DNA from: Amoebidium appalachense
Lineage: Eukaryota; Ichthyosporea
Direction of reading: 5' to 3'
Length of the DNA: 64,000 nt
Assembly: GCA_963693365.1 (NCBI GenBank)
Contig: CAVNZM010000015.1
Coordinates: 4,154,001 to 4,218,000, forward strand
The notes beneath the pieces are model-generated. The model had not been told where the DNA came from, searched no databases, and worked only from the letters and a program-made list of their open reading frames with translations. Shown one piece after another: positions 1-11,115 of this stretch. Position 1 is the stretch's first letter; each line of letters opens with the position of its first letter. The translations under genes and the position numbers were made by a program.

Positions 1-240
1 ACGAAATAATGATATTGTCCCCAAACCAACTTAGAAACGTATGTCGGTCAGACATATACCTGTCGATATTTACAAACCATTTGCCCTTTTTCAGAATCTA
101 TCGATTTTGAGCCACATTAGAGTTGTTTAGAGCTGTTCTGAGAACAGTGTCCGGCAGCCGGCCAAATCAATTAGTGCCGGCCCGAAGAAGGTTCAAGAAA
201 CTGCCTTTTAGGCCACACAGCACCACCACCACAGTAGGGG

Positions 241-480
241 ATTTAGAATACAGAACACGGTACGAAAAACACCTAGAATACGGAACACGGCACGAAAAAC
301 ACCTAGAATACGGAACACGGTACGAAAAACACCTAGAATACGGAACACGGCACAAAAAACACCTAGAATACGGAAAACGGTACGAAAAACACCTAGAATA
401 CGGAACACGGTACGAAAAACACCTAGAATACGGAACACGGTACGAAAAACACCTAGAATACGGAACACGGTACGAAAAAC
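241..480. repeat. 30-bp minisatellite, 8 units
   Basis: Eight head-to-tail 30-bp units with few substitutions; the unit begins acctagaatacggaacacgg. Because 30 is a multiple of three, the array is open in several frames and gives decapeptide repeats, but no splice signals, codon bias or homologous domain support a protein. The flanks hold a weak copy of the dispersed repeat described elsewhere (about 485-575) and a poly-G run at about 610-642. Confidence 0.9.
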
Positions 481-611
481 ACGGTGCAGGACACATGCAC
501 GGCAGAGGCAAATATTCGGGTGTGCAATTAGCAATGCTCACAATATGCAACATAGGCAGAGCCCATCCTCAGAGGGTTGGGCGGGAACTATGGCGGCAGG
601 GGGAAGGGGGG

Positions 612-643
<32 letters not shown>

Positions 644-782
644 AAGAATCCGAGTCAGTGCAAAAGAGGACAAAAAAAGATACACAACGGATAGATTAGT
701 ATATGATAGAGCAGCAAACACGCCAAAATAGCACCAACAGTCATCGGATTCCTTGATCGTACTAATAGTGTTTTAGTGTACC

Positions 783-785
<3 letters not shown>

Positions 786-820
<35 letters not shown>

Positions 821-861
821 TGTGCGCGCGCCCATGTGTGTTTGTGTCTGTGTCTGTGTCT

Positions 862-930
<69 letters not shown>

Positions 931-1050
931 CGTGCATGCCGGTGTGCGTGTGCGTGCGTGCCTGCGTGCGCTGCGTGCGTGTGTGTGTGTAAGCGCGTGT
1001 AGGTGCATGCGAATCGCACACCGGCACGTGTATGTACATGTGTGCACCAT

Positions 1051-1116
<66 letters not shown>

Positions 1117-1186
1117 CACATGTGTGTGTGTGTGTGTGCATGTGCATGTGCATGTGCATGTGCATGTGCATGTGTATGTGTGTGTA

Positions 1187-1256
<70 letters not shown>

Positions 1257-1290
1257 CGTGTGTGCGTGTGTGTGCACGCGCAGGTGCGCC
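786..1290. repeat. compound GT/CA microsatellite
   Basis: About 500 bases of (GT)n interrupted by GCGT, GCAT and TCTG variants. It lies immediately downstream (minus-strand sense) of the 5' splice site of the bHLH exon at 1369-1487, so it forms the start of that intron. Long ORFs here on both strands are pure repeat translations and are not genes. Confidence 0.95.
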
Positions 1291-1368
1291 CAACTCGTAC
1301 ACCGGCATGCCTGTGCCCACGTGTGCACTGTGATGTGTGCATGCATGCATGCACACAAACACACTTAC

Positions 1369-1487
1369 CGCTCTCAATTCCTCCACTAACTCTGCAAACT
1401 CTCGTCGTTTTGCTGTCCGATTCAACTGCTTCTTTGCTTTGGCGAGTTCCTTCCTCCTTCTCTTCTCCTCTGTGTACATTTGCTGGG
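1369..1487 (-). CDS. bHLH protein B, exon 2 (basic region and helix 1)
   Basis: This exon encodes 39 residues rich in Arg/Lys, ending in the helix-1 motif NRTAKRREFAELVEELRA. It has a CAG acceptor before 1487 and a consensus donor GTAAGT after 1369. Length (119 bp), entry phase (2 nt) and exit phase (0) match exon 2 of the bHLH-PAS gene at 28519-28637, and 19 of 39 residues are identical. I infer a paralogous bHLH, probably bHLH-PAS, transcription factor. The loop, helix 2 and any PAS exons would lie at lower coordinates, and I find none before the left edge, so the gene is cut by the window. Exon boundaries are well supported; the family assignment rests on the paralogue. Confidence 0.8.
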
Positions 1488-1502
1488 CTGTGCGTGTGTG
1501 TT

Positions 1503-1536
<34 letters not shown>

Positions 1537-1657
1537 GATGGAGAGGCAGCAGAAACAGAAAGAGGAGGGAAGGGGTTGAGTGGGTGGGAGGGAGAGGGAC
1601 TCGGGGGAGAAAGTGGGGGGAAGGGGGGAGCGCGGAGAGGGAGAGGGTGGACTCGGA

Positions 1658-1697
<40 letters not shown>

Positions 1698-2123
1698 CTG
1701 ACAGAGAGAGAGAGATTGAGAAGAGAGAGAGGGAGGGAGAGCGATAGAGAGGTTTTAGCCGGTGTACACTTCAAAGTACACAGGCACATAAAGACACCGT
1801 GTGGGGGGTAGCCTAAGGTGTTAACTCACTTCTTGATTGTCAATATACCCATACCGGCTTCTACCATTTTATGCCAGCCAATGAAAACAAACCTTTAGCC
1901 AAACTAAAACCGGTGTGAGTGATCCCTTCTAGGCTCTGTCGCGGTGTTCTTTTACCTCCCGTAATAATGCGGCATTTATTTTTGACCACAACGACCATAC
2001 AGGCACACGTGACACGATGCATTTGATTTCAAAATAACCCCCATAGTCTGACATGTGCTTGACAACGTGTGTATGGGTTTTTTCTTTTTCTGGTTGTTTG
2101 TGGGTATATTCGGGGTCGGGGAA

Positions 2124-2156
<33 letters not shown>

Positions 2157-2309
2157 GGGGCAGAAAGTTCACTGAATTTCAGCCTGTAAAAGCCTCCCCG
2201 GCTCAACTTCTCAAAAGTGTATATAAACCCAAATTGGGCACGTCACCCTACGATGAGACTCTTCAAACATCCCTTTCCCTTGGAGCCCTTACCAGCCCCA
2301 TATCTTTAT

Positions 2310-2356
<47 letters not shown>

Positions 2357-2732
2357 CCACTCCCACCGAGACACCTTTCATTTTCCCCTCCTTCCGAAGA
2401 GGCTCCCCCAAATGTATAGCATAGCACACACACACACACACAGTCACACACAGTCCGAGACTGACATACACACACATCCCAGTACAAGCACTATTCCATA
2501 ACTTGAATACAACCGTCATAAAGAAAGTCACTCGTCCTACTACCGTGAATGAGGGAATCTACCGTATGTGAGTTCAAACCCCTGACCAATCTCACCGGAC
2601 TAAGGATGGAAAGTTCAGCCTAGCCCGGCGAGCCCTTCGTCCTCCTACTACTGTGACAAAGCAGTAACTGACCAGCAAAAATTTTGCAAACCATGTTCAA
2701 AAATGAACCTGGGATGGAAATCAGATTCCTAC
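1488..2732 (-). other. intron 1 of bHLH gene B
   Basis: Putative intron between the two exons of bHLH gene B. It contains poly-G tracts near 1504-1535, 1660-1697 and 2127-2155, a poly-C tract near 2311-2341, short CA repeats and GA-rich sequence. No conserved coding segment is visible. Confidence 0.5.
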
Positions 2733-2856
2733 CTGTCTTAGACCCATGCTGGACAGTTTGTCGACTGGGCTGTTTCACGTCGTTCCATTCGTCAGCACCA
2801 CCGCCCGTATGTCTGGAATCTCCGTTGGTTAAGCCGTTGTATCTCGATTGTGCCAT
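2733..2856 (-). CDS. bHLH protein B, putative first coding exon
   Basis: Candidate first coding exon of 41 codons plus one base, from ATG at 2856 to donor CAG/GTAGGAA at 2733. Its exit phase (1) is exactly what the 1369-1487 exon needs, and the equivalent exon of the paralogue also ends in phase 1. The encoded stretch is polar and unstructured, as is the N-terminus of the paralogue, so sequence similarity gives no help. It could be a chance ORF; an mRNA spanning 2733 to 1487 would settle it. Confidence 0.5.
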
Positions 2857-5800
2857 GATAATCCGATTTACTTGAGTATACGAGGCAAACTTTGCCGCCA
2901 CGAAACTGAACTGTCGTGGTGAACTTTGCCAACACTATGATTGCGCTTGGTTGGCCGGGCAGAGTTGAAAGGTCTATAAGGCTTAGATTCAGTGCTTCCT
3001 GGGCACGCCGTGGCACTTCTATGAAGCACCGAAACCCGTTTCAAAGAGTCAGTGATGTAATGCCTGCGCAACGGACTGCTACGTAACAACGTGGCGCCGG
3101 ATTCACACTGACCGTCTGTCTGAAACCGAACCCTTAGAACCTTTAAAACCTACTTGTCACTGAGTCAGACGCCGGCCTTGTAACTGTTGTAGTAGTACAA
3201 ACCGGGCCGGGTTCCAACCTTAGGTCAAAAATCCCTATAAAAGGGATTCAACGGTCTTGCAGAAGGAGGAAGCTTCGGAAAAAAAGATGAGGGAGAAGGG
3301 GGGAGGGGGTGGCTAATAAACGAAGCCCCGCCCCCGGAAGAGTTACTCCCTTTAGTAGCTACAAAGTTTGTCGATCTGTTAAGCAAAAATTTACCGTGAT
3401 CCCGGAATGATGTCACTGATCGTGACTCACCCCGCTAACTGTGTGACTCCGGCAACTGAGGTTGGAACTACTGGGCCAAACTAGGCGTTTGTATAATAGC
3501 AAGTGGCACTGGGCTTTGTTACAGTTGAGTATTTCCTGGATAAGAACTTGAGTTGAATCGTACCGAGAATGCTTAACTATGGCTGTTCTATGACTGAGGT
3601 GAATTCGCCATGTTGGAAGATGATCAATATGGAAGGGTCGAAGCAGCCTGGTCACTGCGTGGCAACCAGGGGCTTGAACTCGCAAGCCGGCATAACTATT
3701 TAATGAACTAGATTGAAATTCAAGCCGACTTTAGAGCTGGGTTCTCCAGTAAACAAATGCTCGTATAGTAATCAGGCTGAGGAGTATGTAGTTGTAAACT
3801 CGGTGATGACCATCCAAGACACTCCCTTCCAGTGCTGGCAACGAAGAAACGGTCACTGCTCAGAGAGTTACTGTAGAAGTTAAAACGAACACGCCGAACC
3901 CAAAGCAAAACTGAAAATGATCAGCAACAGTCTTAGTGAAACGTGGCCATCAACTCCTTTGAAAGCCTGAAACGCTACACCTTAGACTAAATGACTATTG
4001 CAGTGACATTGTCCAAGTTTAGTTAATACCACGGGTTCCTATTTAGAAGGGTCAGAATTTAAAATAAAAACGTGACTCACTGGCAGTGTTGAGTTCAAAG
4101 AGATGCTGTCAGATATTAAGATTCAAAATAACACATGTGCATCATGATCACGGTTTTTACGAACCAAACCTATAACTATCACTTTCGCTTTCACGGTGTT
4201 ATCATCGGAACAACTTTCTCAGTTTGTGCACACAACTGTACTGACACTTTCACCGTTGGGCTGCTTGTTCGAACTGACCAGGGCTCGAATGATATCCCCT
4301 CAATCAAACCCCTTATTTCATACCCTGACGATCGCATTCCAATGATCTGCAACAGGGCTTTGACATTTTCTCTATATAAAATTTGCCGATCATTCGAGCC
4401 CTAGGATTTCAAGGGAGTTGATGGCCACGTAAACAGCGTAAACCCACACAGTGATATCGATGTCGAATGTACATATAAACTGATGGGGAAGGGGGGAATG
4501 TGCTGATTCCGGATCCCCGAAATTTTCACCCCGTACGGAAGAGAGTACGTCGCGTAGACAAGGAAAAACTACTGGTTGACAGTGTTTTGTTGAAGAAATA
4601 AAGCAAATTAATCTAACATCTATCGGCGTGGGATACAAGAAAAGGAAAAACTTAACGGTATAACAAGAGACTGCATATTGCTTACGACCCGCCCACCCTT
4701 AATTTTAGTTCCATTTTCTCGGAATTATAGGTAATTCCACAGCCTGGCGATGGCGTCAGGCTTCCGGGAAAATGATTAGCATCCGGCTCAAAAGTTTAAA
4801 CATATCCTAAGGAATGTTAGGGCCGAAATTGCTTGAATTTTGGATAATTTTGAAATTTTCTATGTTTGGGTCCGATACTTTAAGAGTGCCCGTTAATGAC
4901 ATAACCTGTAGCCAGTATATTATACCCACATTAGGCTGTTATTTGCATCAAGCCACTCTACCGTTAATCTTTATAAAGAGAGTCTAACTGCGTTTTATAC
5001 CCTGGGGGAGATACCAGTACTGTTCAAACCCTGTAGGAATGTTGGAGCGGCGGGTAGGGTCATGTAAATCTAACCCAAAAACTGCCGATCTATCCCAACG
5101 CATTATCCTAGATCTCTCCCAAAGTGACTTATTTAACTATCATAGATCCTATCCCGCAAATAAATCCAGTCAAAAGAAAAAGATAATCCTCAAATTTGGT
5201 CTGCATTGCTCTTTAAAGGGCTGACTTGCTTGCTGTGCCCCGGTAGGTTTTGAGGGGGGCCTGTTGGGGGGCAGCAGTAATGATGTCTTCTTGCAAGGAG
5301 TGTGGCCTGGTCATCATCGCTGCATATGACTAGTTGGAGCAAACTAGTTTCACGCATACACGCGTGCACTTGTACCTTTGCCCGCTGGTGTCCTTTGGTC
5401 ACTTGTTGTTTTATTTTTTATTTCATCGCTGTGGCTCTTTCGAAGTCGGTTATTTTGGTGTCATGTAGCCTGTGGCTGCACGTTGCCTTCATCTCCAGCT
5501 GGACCACTGATCAATAAATCCCAGTCAAGAGAAAAAAAAAAAAGTGTGCCTAAATATCCCCACGATCTATCCCTAGAGGCCCTATCTATCACGAGATATA
5601 TCATTTCTCTCCGAGAGTAACTATCCCGGTCGAATATCCCGGTAATTATATAAACAATCCATGGGGTGCTAGGCTTGTTTACATAATACTAAGCACCCAA
5701 TGCATGTGTGCGTAGTCACAGTCCTTATATACAGTGGTTCAAAGATGTGCAATATTAACAAGACAATGTGTGCAAGGTCCGAGCGGCTATCTCGGGTGAA

Positions 5801-5892
5801 TTCACGGTCAAATTCATGCGACCCACCGTGACCCACGGACCGGCCCGGGGCCAGGCGCACGACGTGGCCAGGAACCCAATGTAAGTAGAAGA
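2857..5892. other. intergenic, no recognised gene
   Basis: About 3 kb of ordinary-complexity sequence. Short ORFs (under 95 codons) are scattered over all frames with no recognisable domain, repeated element or splice-site pair. The promoter of bHLH gene B would be expected just above 2856, but I see no clear TATA or initiator. Confidence 0.5.
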
Positions 5893-6088
5893 GGGGGTTT
5901 ACGCTGTTTACTCGAGGCAAAGAGAACCAGTCTCAGGTATGGGGGGGGGGGTTTTGCTCGGAATATCCCCTCAGCGGTATATCATGATCACGTACATAGA
6001 TGTCGGGTGGTGACTATATATCAGGGTTTACTTTCTCTACGAGACACCATAAAGACTACAAGGAGAAATCAATTAGTTGGGGTTCCCC

Positions 6089-6132
<44 letters not shown>

Positions 6133-6164
6133 GGGCTCCCCTCGGGACACTCGGTATCAGCTGG

Positions 6165-6219
<55 letters not shown>

Positions 6220-6410
6220 TGTGTGTGTGTGCGCGTGCGCTATAATTTTGTAGTGATGTGTTTCTCAAGCCAATCAATACATCTAATAAACAGGTCGTAG
6301 TTACGCGTGTTTAGTATAAAATCAAGGATGTTGTAATTTACAGGTAGGCTATCTTTCTGGGTGTCTGTTGTGAATGTGACGTGTGTGTGTTGCGGTATTA
6401 TGTGGTCTAT
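5893..6410 (-). mobile_element. 5'-truncated LINE copy
   Basis: Nearly identical to 7504-8034, the 3' end of the full-length LINE. It includes the last 50 or so codons of the RT ORF (stop near 6240), the CA repeat, an internal A tract of over 30 bases, and the terminal sequence ending in GTAAACCCCC on the minus strand. The two copies diverge abruptly at 6410/8034, which marks the 5' truncation. Such truncation is the usual product of target-primed reverse transcription. Confidence 0.9.
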
Positions 6411-7503
6411 TGAAGCACAAACCATATGAATCCCTCATAGCTATATTATTTAGTGCATGTATACATTTTTACTGAACAGCCTGGTTGTCACTGGGTGAAT
6501 ATAAAGGAGTTTTTATAACATGATGCTGTACGTTCATTATAGGCCTGCATAGCGGCCGCTAGCGGGCCGCGAGTCCGGGCCCGTTGACCGGCCCGTTGAA
6601 ACGGGGATGTAACGGGGGGTGTCACGAAAATACAATTTTTTGTTTTTACCCCATTGGTTTCTGGAGACTACGTTATGCATTTTGATTGGTATTTGGTCAT
6701 TTTCGACGCGCAAAAGTTACCAAATATGTATACTAATGACGACATTTCTAACCCCGGATTTGCCAATCTATCCCGACCACTGAAGCGGGATATTTCCACC
6801 CCACCTGGATAGATCGGCTGTGCTGGAAAACGCAGTAGGTCGTCGAATGTGGCTGGGCCTCCGGCAGTGTCCACGCAATAAAAAGTGTGTAAACCCCGAT
6901 AGATCGTCTATCCTGGGTCCCCTTTGATCTATCACAAAACTACCTGAATATCCTGGATATATCAAGTATCCCGAGGCCCCCTATCTATCACAAATTTCTC
7001 CGAGATATATTTACATGGCCCTAGCGGCGGGGCACAATTCGCGATTGGCGGCCCTGGAGTGACAAACGTGGTTTGATTGGTTTGAGATTGAATCGTCATT
7101 TCCGATTGGCTGACGCAGCGTGACAATTGCACCGAATGACTTTTGCATGTATCGACTGCCGGTTACATGTTCATCGACTGCCGGTTACATGTTCATGTCT
7201 ACAGGTGTTGTTTTTCTATTGAACATGGAAACACGTGTGAAAAACTCTGAGCTATTGAAAGTGTACTGTACAACTCCTGCAAGACGCGCTTAGGCTTTTT
7301 TATTAGACCTGCCCGGCGGGCCGGCACTGCCCGGCAGCCTGGCTGCCGATTGGACTCGTCATGACGACGTCAGCTAGCTGAGTCAGCACGCGCGCGTCAC
7401 ATATACGGCGCGTGAGCTTTTATTGTGACGTTCCAGAACGTTCCATGACTCACACGTACCCGTGAACACATGATACCGGCTGTGACCGGCACATATGCAC
7501 ATG
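6411..7503. other. intergenic between LINE copies
   Basis: No gene recognised. A short tandem duplication of a 22-base unit (tcgactgccggttacatgtt) lies at about 7150-7193. Several short GC-rich palindromic words and degenerate 'tatccc' motifs occur, with no supported function. Confidence 0.5.
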
Positions 7504-7700
7504 GGGGGTTTACGCTGTTTACTCGAGGCAAAGAGAACCAGTCTCAGGTATGGGGGGGGGGGGTTTTGCTCGGAATATCCCCTCAGCGGTATATCATGAT
7601 CACGTACATAGATGTCGGGTGGTGACTATATATCAGGGTTTACTTTCTCTACGAGACACCATAAAGACTACAAGGAGAAATCAATTAGTTGGGGTTCCCC

Positions 7701-7758
<58 letters not shown>

Positions 7759-7790
7759 GGGCTCCCCTCGGGACACTCGGTATCAGCTGG

Positions 7791-7843
<53 letters not shown>

Positions 7844-7863
7844 TGTGTGTGTGTGCGCGTGCG
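7504..7863 (-). mobile_element. LINE 3' UTR
   Basis: Non-coding tail of the full-length LINE. Downstream of the ORF stop it holds a CA microsatellite, a GAGGGGAGCCCC segment, an A tract of about 50 bases, a conserved segment of roughly 150 bases, a C run and a terminus reading GTAAACCCCC. The truncated copy at 5893-6410 shares the entire layout, so both ends belong to the element and not to the flanks. The oligo(C) terminus is unusual for a LINE. Confidence 0.8.
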
Positions 7864-10800
7864 CTATAATTTTGTAGTGATGTGTTTCTCAAGCCAATCA
7901 ATACATCTAATAAACAGGTCGTAGTTACGCGTGTTTAGTATAAAATCAAGGATGTTGTAATTTACAGGTAGGCTATCTTTCTGGGTGTCTGTTGTGAATG
8001 TGACGTGTGTGTGTTGCGGTATTATGTGGTCTATCAAACTACATTTGGCGATACATGACCGGTTAAACTGGTGTGTGTGTGTGTTGTTTGGGCATGCAAA
8101 TGATGCCACCTTATACTTATTAGATCTCCACTGTATAGCACGTGTACAGTAAAAGCGTGGTAATTGATCAATAATACCATCAGCTAGAGAAAGACCAGTT
8201 CTACAGGAAGGTAATATGTATTTAGGTGTTATACACTTGCGAGTGCCATATTTGGCAATATGGTTGAGGCGGTCAGTATATATAAAACGAGACATAAGGC
8301 TTAGTTTTTCAAGGTGTATGCTTTCATCGGGTCTAGTGTCGTTTGGTATCTTTTTCCATTTGTTATATTGCGTGATTATCTTGTGATTGTGTACATGTTT
8401 AATAAGTAAGTGGCAGTCCAAAGTCACACACACACTATTGCGGGGTTTATTTGTATTTGTGCCCAGGGGAGAAGGGGAGAGAGAGGGGAGGAAAGAGGGG
8501 AGAGGTGAGGAGGGGACAGGTCGGATAGAGAAGAGAGGGTGGGAGGGCAAATACTTCTTTAAGCGGCTTATGTGCTTATTGAATTTCAGCGCGAGATAGG
8601 ATACTCTAGCAGCTATTGGGACCAGACCATATATCGAGAGCGTTACAGGCCCAGGTTTACAACAGTTGTTAGATAGAAAGGAGGCAACTTCTGCTTCAAG
8701 GAAATTTGCCAAGGGTTTAAGCGCTCTAGTTCTCTCTTTCTTGATCCAAGCGGCGAGAAGGGGTAAACCATATTCACATGCCGGGAAGACAAAAGTGCGA
8801 ATAAATGTAAGTCTAATAGAAGGATGGAGGGGTGTGTCTTTAAAAATATTAGCCGAGAAGAAAGCTAACCGCTTACGAGCCAACTCTACCCTCTTTTCGA
8901 CCATATGGGGAAACATAACACCAACAGAATCAACCGGAACACCAAGATATTTGTATTCTGGAACTATAGGTACAGGTTTAGATGATAATGTAAATGTGTG
9001 TAAATTGTTAGCTATATCAGGTACAAGAACACCACATTTGTCTATGTTAAGGATCATAAGGTTTGCCTTGCACCACTCTGACACTACATCGAACAATCTT
9101 TGCAGGCGTCTAGGGGTACGGGCAAGGAGGGACAGATCATCAGCATAGAGAAGTGCAGGCGGAAAGTTATTAATAGGGTCATCGTTTTCGGCGTAAATCT
9201 TGACAGCCAAATCATCTATAAATAGGTTAAACAAAAAGGGGCTAAGCAATGAGCCCTGCAAGAGACCTCTAGTACGAGCAAAACCATATGAAAGATGCCC
9301 ATTAACCACAGCTCTACCATAGGTTTGAGACAAGAGTGCTTCTAACAGAACACCAATGCAGTGTGGTACACCCCGTGCAGCAAGCTTTTCCCATAGGAGA
9401 CCAGGGGAGACAGAATCGTAAGCAGTTTTCCAATCAATAAAGCCAACATATTGTGCACCAACTTGCATAGAATCGTGCAGTGCCATTATTTGAACATAAC
9501 ATGAATTGTTTTTACGAAAAGCGGATTGGCATGGGTGTATGTGAAGAATAGATTGAAACCTAGGGTGATGTGCAAATAACCTAAGTAAGCAAGCTTCAAA
9601 GAATCTACGAACAACCTGGGTTAGTGTAATGGGGCGAAAGGATGATATGGGGCCCTCAGAGTCCTTCTTAACTATGGGGATCACTAAGGTATCTAACCAA
9701 GATGACGGGACATGTCCACATTTAACACACCAAGAAAAGAGAGAGCTTAACATGATAGTAAGATCAGGTTTAATAGCACGATCACTTTCCTTTTGTGGGT
9801 AGGAGGGAACAAGGATTTTAAGAAACCCAGCAGGGAGTCCATCAGGTCCACAAGACTTACTAGAGCTATAACTAGATATCACAGACCATATGGCATCGGG
9901 ACTGAAAAAGGGGAGGATCGATTCTATGGGGATAGATGGGTCTACAGGCCACACAATAGGTTTCTGAGCGGGGGTCCTATCTTTAAACAGTTCCGAGAAA
10001 TACTTATCAGAGTCTATGAGGGGGTCTCCAGTGGTATCACCAATAATACGAGCAGGGGGGCCAAATCGATTCATACTAGCAAGCCGGCGCAAGCTTTCCT
10101 TTTGAGACAGGGGTTCACCTAGTCTAGCGGGAGTGGTGTTTGGTAACAAGAGAGCATCGGGATATTCCTTCCTACCACCGCCAGCATAATCACCGAGATC
10201 TATCAAATCATCAACAATAAAGTTAGTGCATGTATCTAGTACGAGATGTGAATCTGGCCTGGCTTGTGCAGATTCTAATAGGCGCATATATATAGGGTGT
10301 TTCGTAGCATAGCATACACATACATCAACTCTACCCCACTGTGACTTAAGCTGGGATAGACGGAGGCGAAAGGTGGGAGGGGGAGGGGGGAGCAGATCAA
10401 GGGAGATCTTAGGTAGGAAAAGGATAGGAGAGTGGTCAGATGACCTAGAGAGGTTAGGAGGGAGAGAGAGTTTTGACATGGTTGATGGCCAAAAGGCCAC
10501 TCCCCAGTCGGTGTTGTGGGCATGGGATATTTGAGGGAACCGCAAAGTGTGACTTTGGACATACCTTGCTAAAGGGATAGCACGCTCCGGGGGCTTAGAT
10601 GGGTACCCGACACTCACTTGCAGTGTGTCTGTGTGGTGGAGTCGCGTGTTAAAATCACCTAAAATAACAGTGGACATTGGTAACTGTGACAACTCGTGAG
10701 TCAATTCGACAACCGACATAGATGGTGGGTAATATACAAAAGTAAAAACATTAGAAAGAAACTCTATAGAAACCGAGAATTCCGTTTTTGCTACCGGTTT

Positions 10801-11115
10801 GCACTTCACTCTCACGTGTGGTGCGGCAAGTACAATAATGCCTCGGTTTTTCGCGTAACCGGGGTGTGTGGATGTGTCGACCAATGTAGAGTTGAATTTG
10901 TGGTGGTTTTTAAACTGTGTTTCGCAAATCACTGTAAACGTGTGGTTGTTTGTCTGTTGTTGTATGTAGCTGATTTTATCGTCGAGTGTCCCGGGGGCGT
11001 CGAGTGTCCCGGGGGGTCGAGTGTCCCGGGGGGTCGAGTGTCCCGGGGGATGAGTTGTCAAATGCTGACGTATACCCACACACACACACACACACACGTG
11101 AGCACCATCTCCCAA
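7864..11115 (-). CDS. non-LTR retrotransposon endonuclease/reverse transcriptase
   Basis: An intact ORF of 1083 codons. Residues about 60-235 are an endonuclease/exonuclease/phosphatase domain, with ICET (about 63-66), GDFNTR (about 153-158) and SDHSPI (about 227-232). Residues about 415-760 are the reverse transcriptase, with GPDG, FIDWKTAYDSV (about 559-569), QGSLLSPFLFNLFIDD and the catalytic YADD (about 657-660). EN plus RT in one polypeptide is the LINE/non-LTR layout; it would nick target DNA and copy its own RNA. The usual N-terminal start of the endonuclease (the Asn-containing first strand) is missing, and residues 20-46 are encoded by a short tandem repeat, so the true 5' end may be altered or the ATG at 11115 may not be the native start. 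No separate nucleocapsid ORF is seen. Confidence 0.94.
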   Translation of the reverse strand: MGDGAHVCVCVCVGIRQHLTTHPPGHSTPRDTRPPGTLDAPGTLDDKISYIQQQTNNHTFTVICETQFKNHHKFNSTLVDTSTHPGYAKNRGIIVLAAPHVRVKCKPVAKTEFSVSIEFLSNVFTFVYYPPSMSVVELTHELSQLPMSTVILGDFNTRLHHTDTLQVSVGYPSKPPERAIPLARYVQSHTLRFPQISHAHNTDWGVAFWPSTMSKLSLPPNLSRSSDHSPILFLPKISLDLLPPPPPTFRLRLSQLKSQWGRVDVCVCYATKHPIYMRLLESAQARPDSHLVLDTCTNFIVDDLIDLGDYAGGGRKEYPDALLLPNTTPARLGEPLSQKESLRRLASMNRFGPPARIIGDTTGDPLIDSDKYFSELFKDRTPAQKPIVWPVDPSIPIESILPFFSPDAIWSVISSYSSSKSCGPDGLPAGFLKILVPSYPQKESDRAIKPDLTIMLSSLFSWCVKCGHVPSSWLDTLVIPIVKKDSEGPISSFRPITLTQVVRRFFEACLLRLFAHHPRFQSILHIHPCQSAFRKNNSCYVQIMALHDSMQVGAQYVGFIDWKTAYDSVSPGLLWEKLAARGVPHCIGVLLEALLSQTYGRAVVNGHLSYGFARTRGLLQGSLLSPFLFNLFIDDLAVKIYAENDDPINNFPPALLYADDLSLLARTPRRLQRLFDVVSEWCKANLMILNIDKCGVLVPDIANNLHTFTLSSKPVPIVPEYKYLGVPVDSVGVMFPHMVEKRVELARKRLAFFSANIFKDTPLHPSIRLTFIRTFVFPACEYGLPLLAAWIKKERTRALKPLANFLEAEVASFLSNNCCKPGPVTLSIYGLVPIAARVSYLALKFNKHISRLKKYLPSHPLFSIRPVPSSPLPSFLPSLSPSPLGTNTNKPRNSVCVTLDCHLLIKHVHNHKIITQYNKWKKIPNDTRPDESIHLEKLSLMSRFIYTDRLNHIAKYGTRKCITPKYILPSCRTGLSLADGIIDQLPRFYCTRAIQWRSNKYKVASFACPNNTHTHQFNRSCIAKCSLIDHIIPQHTHVTFTTDTQKDSLPVNYNILDFILNTRNYDLFIRCIDWLEKHITTKL
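10981..11050. repeat. 17-18 bp tandem repeat at LINE 5' end
   Basis: Four copies of gtcgagtgtcccggggg. It is transcribed as part of the predicted LINE ORF (residues about 22-46), just before the endonuclease domain. It could be a 5' promoter-like monomer array or a scar of 5' truncation. Confidence 0.8.

Noticed and set aside
123-731. 202-codon ORF with decapeptide repeats
   Set aside because: Open only because the minisatellite unit is 30 bases; flanks are dispersed repeat and poly-G.
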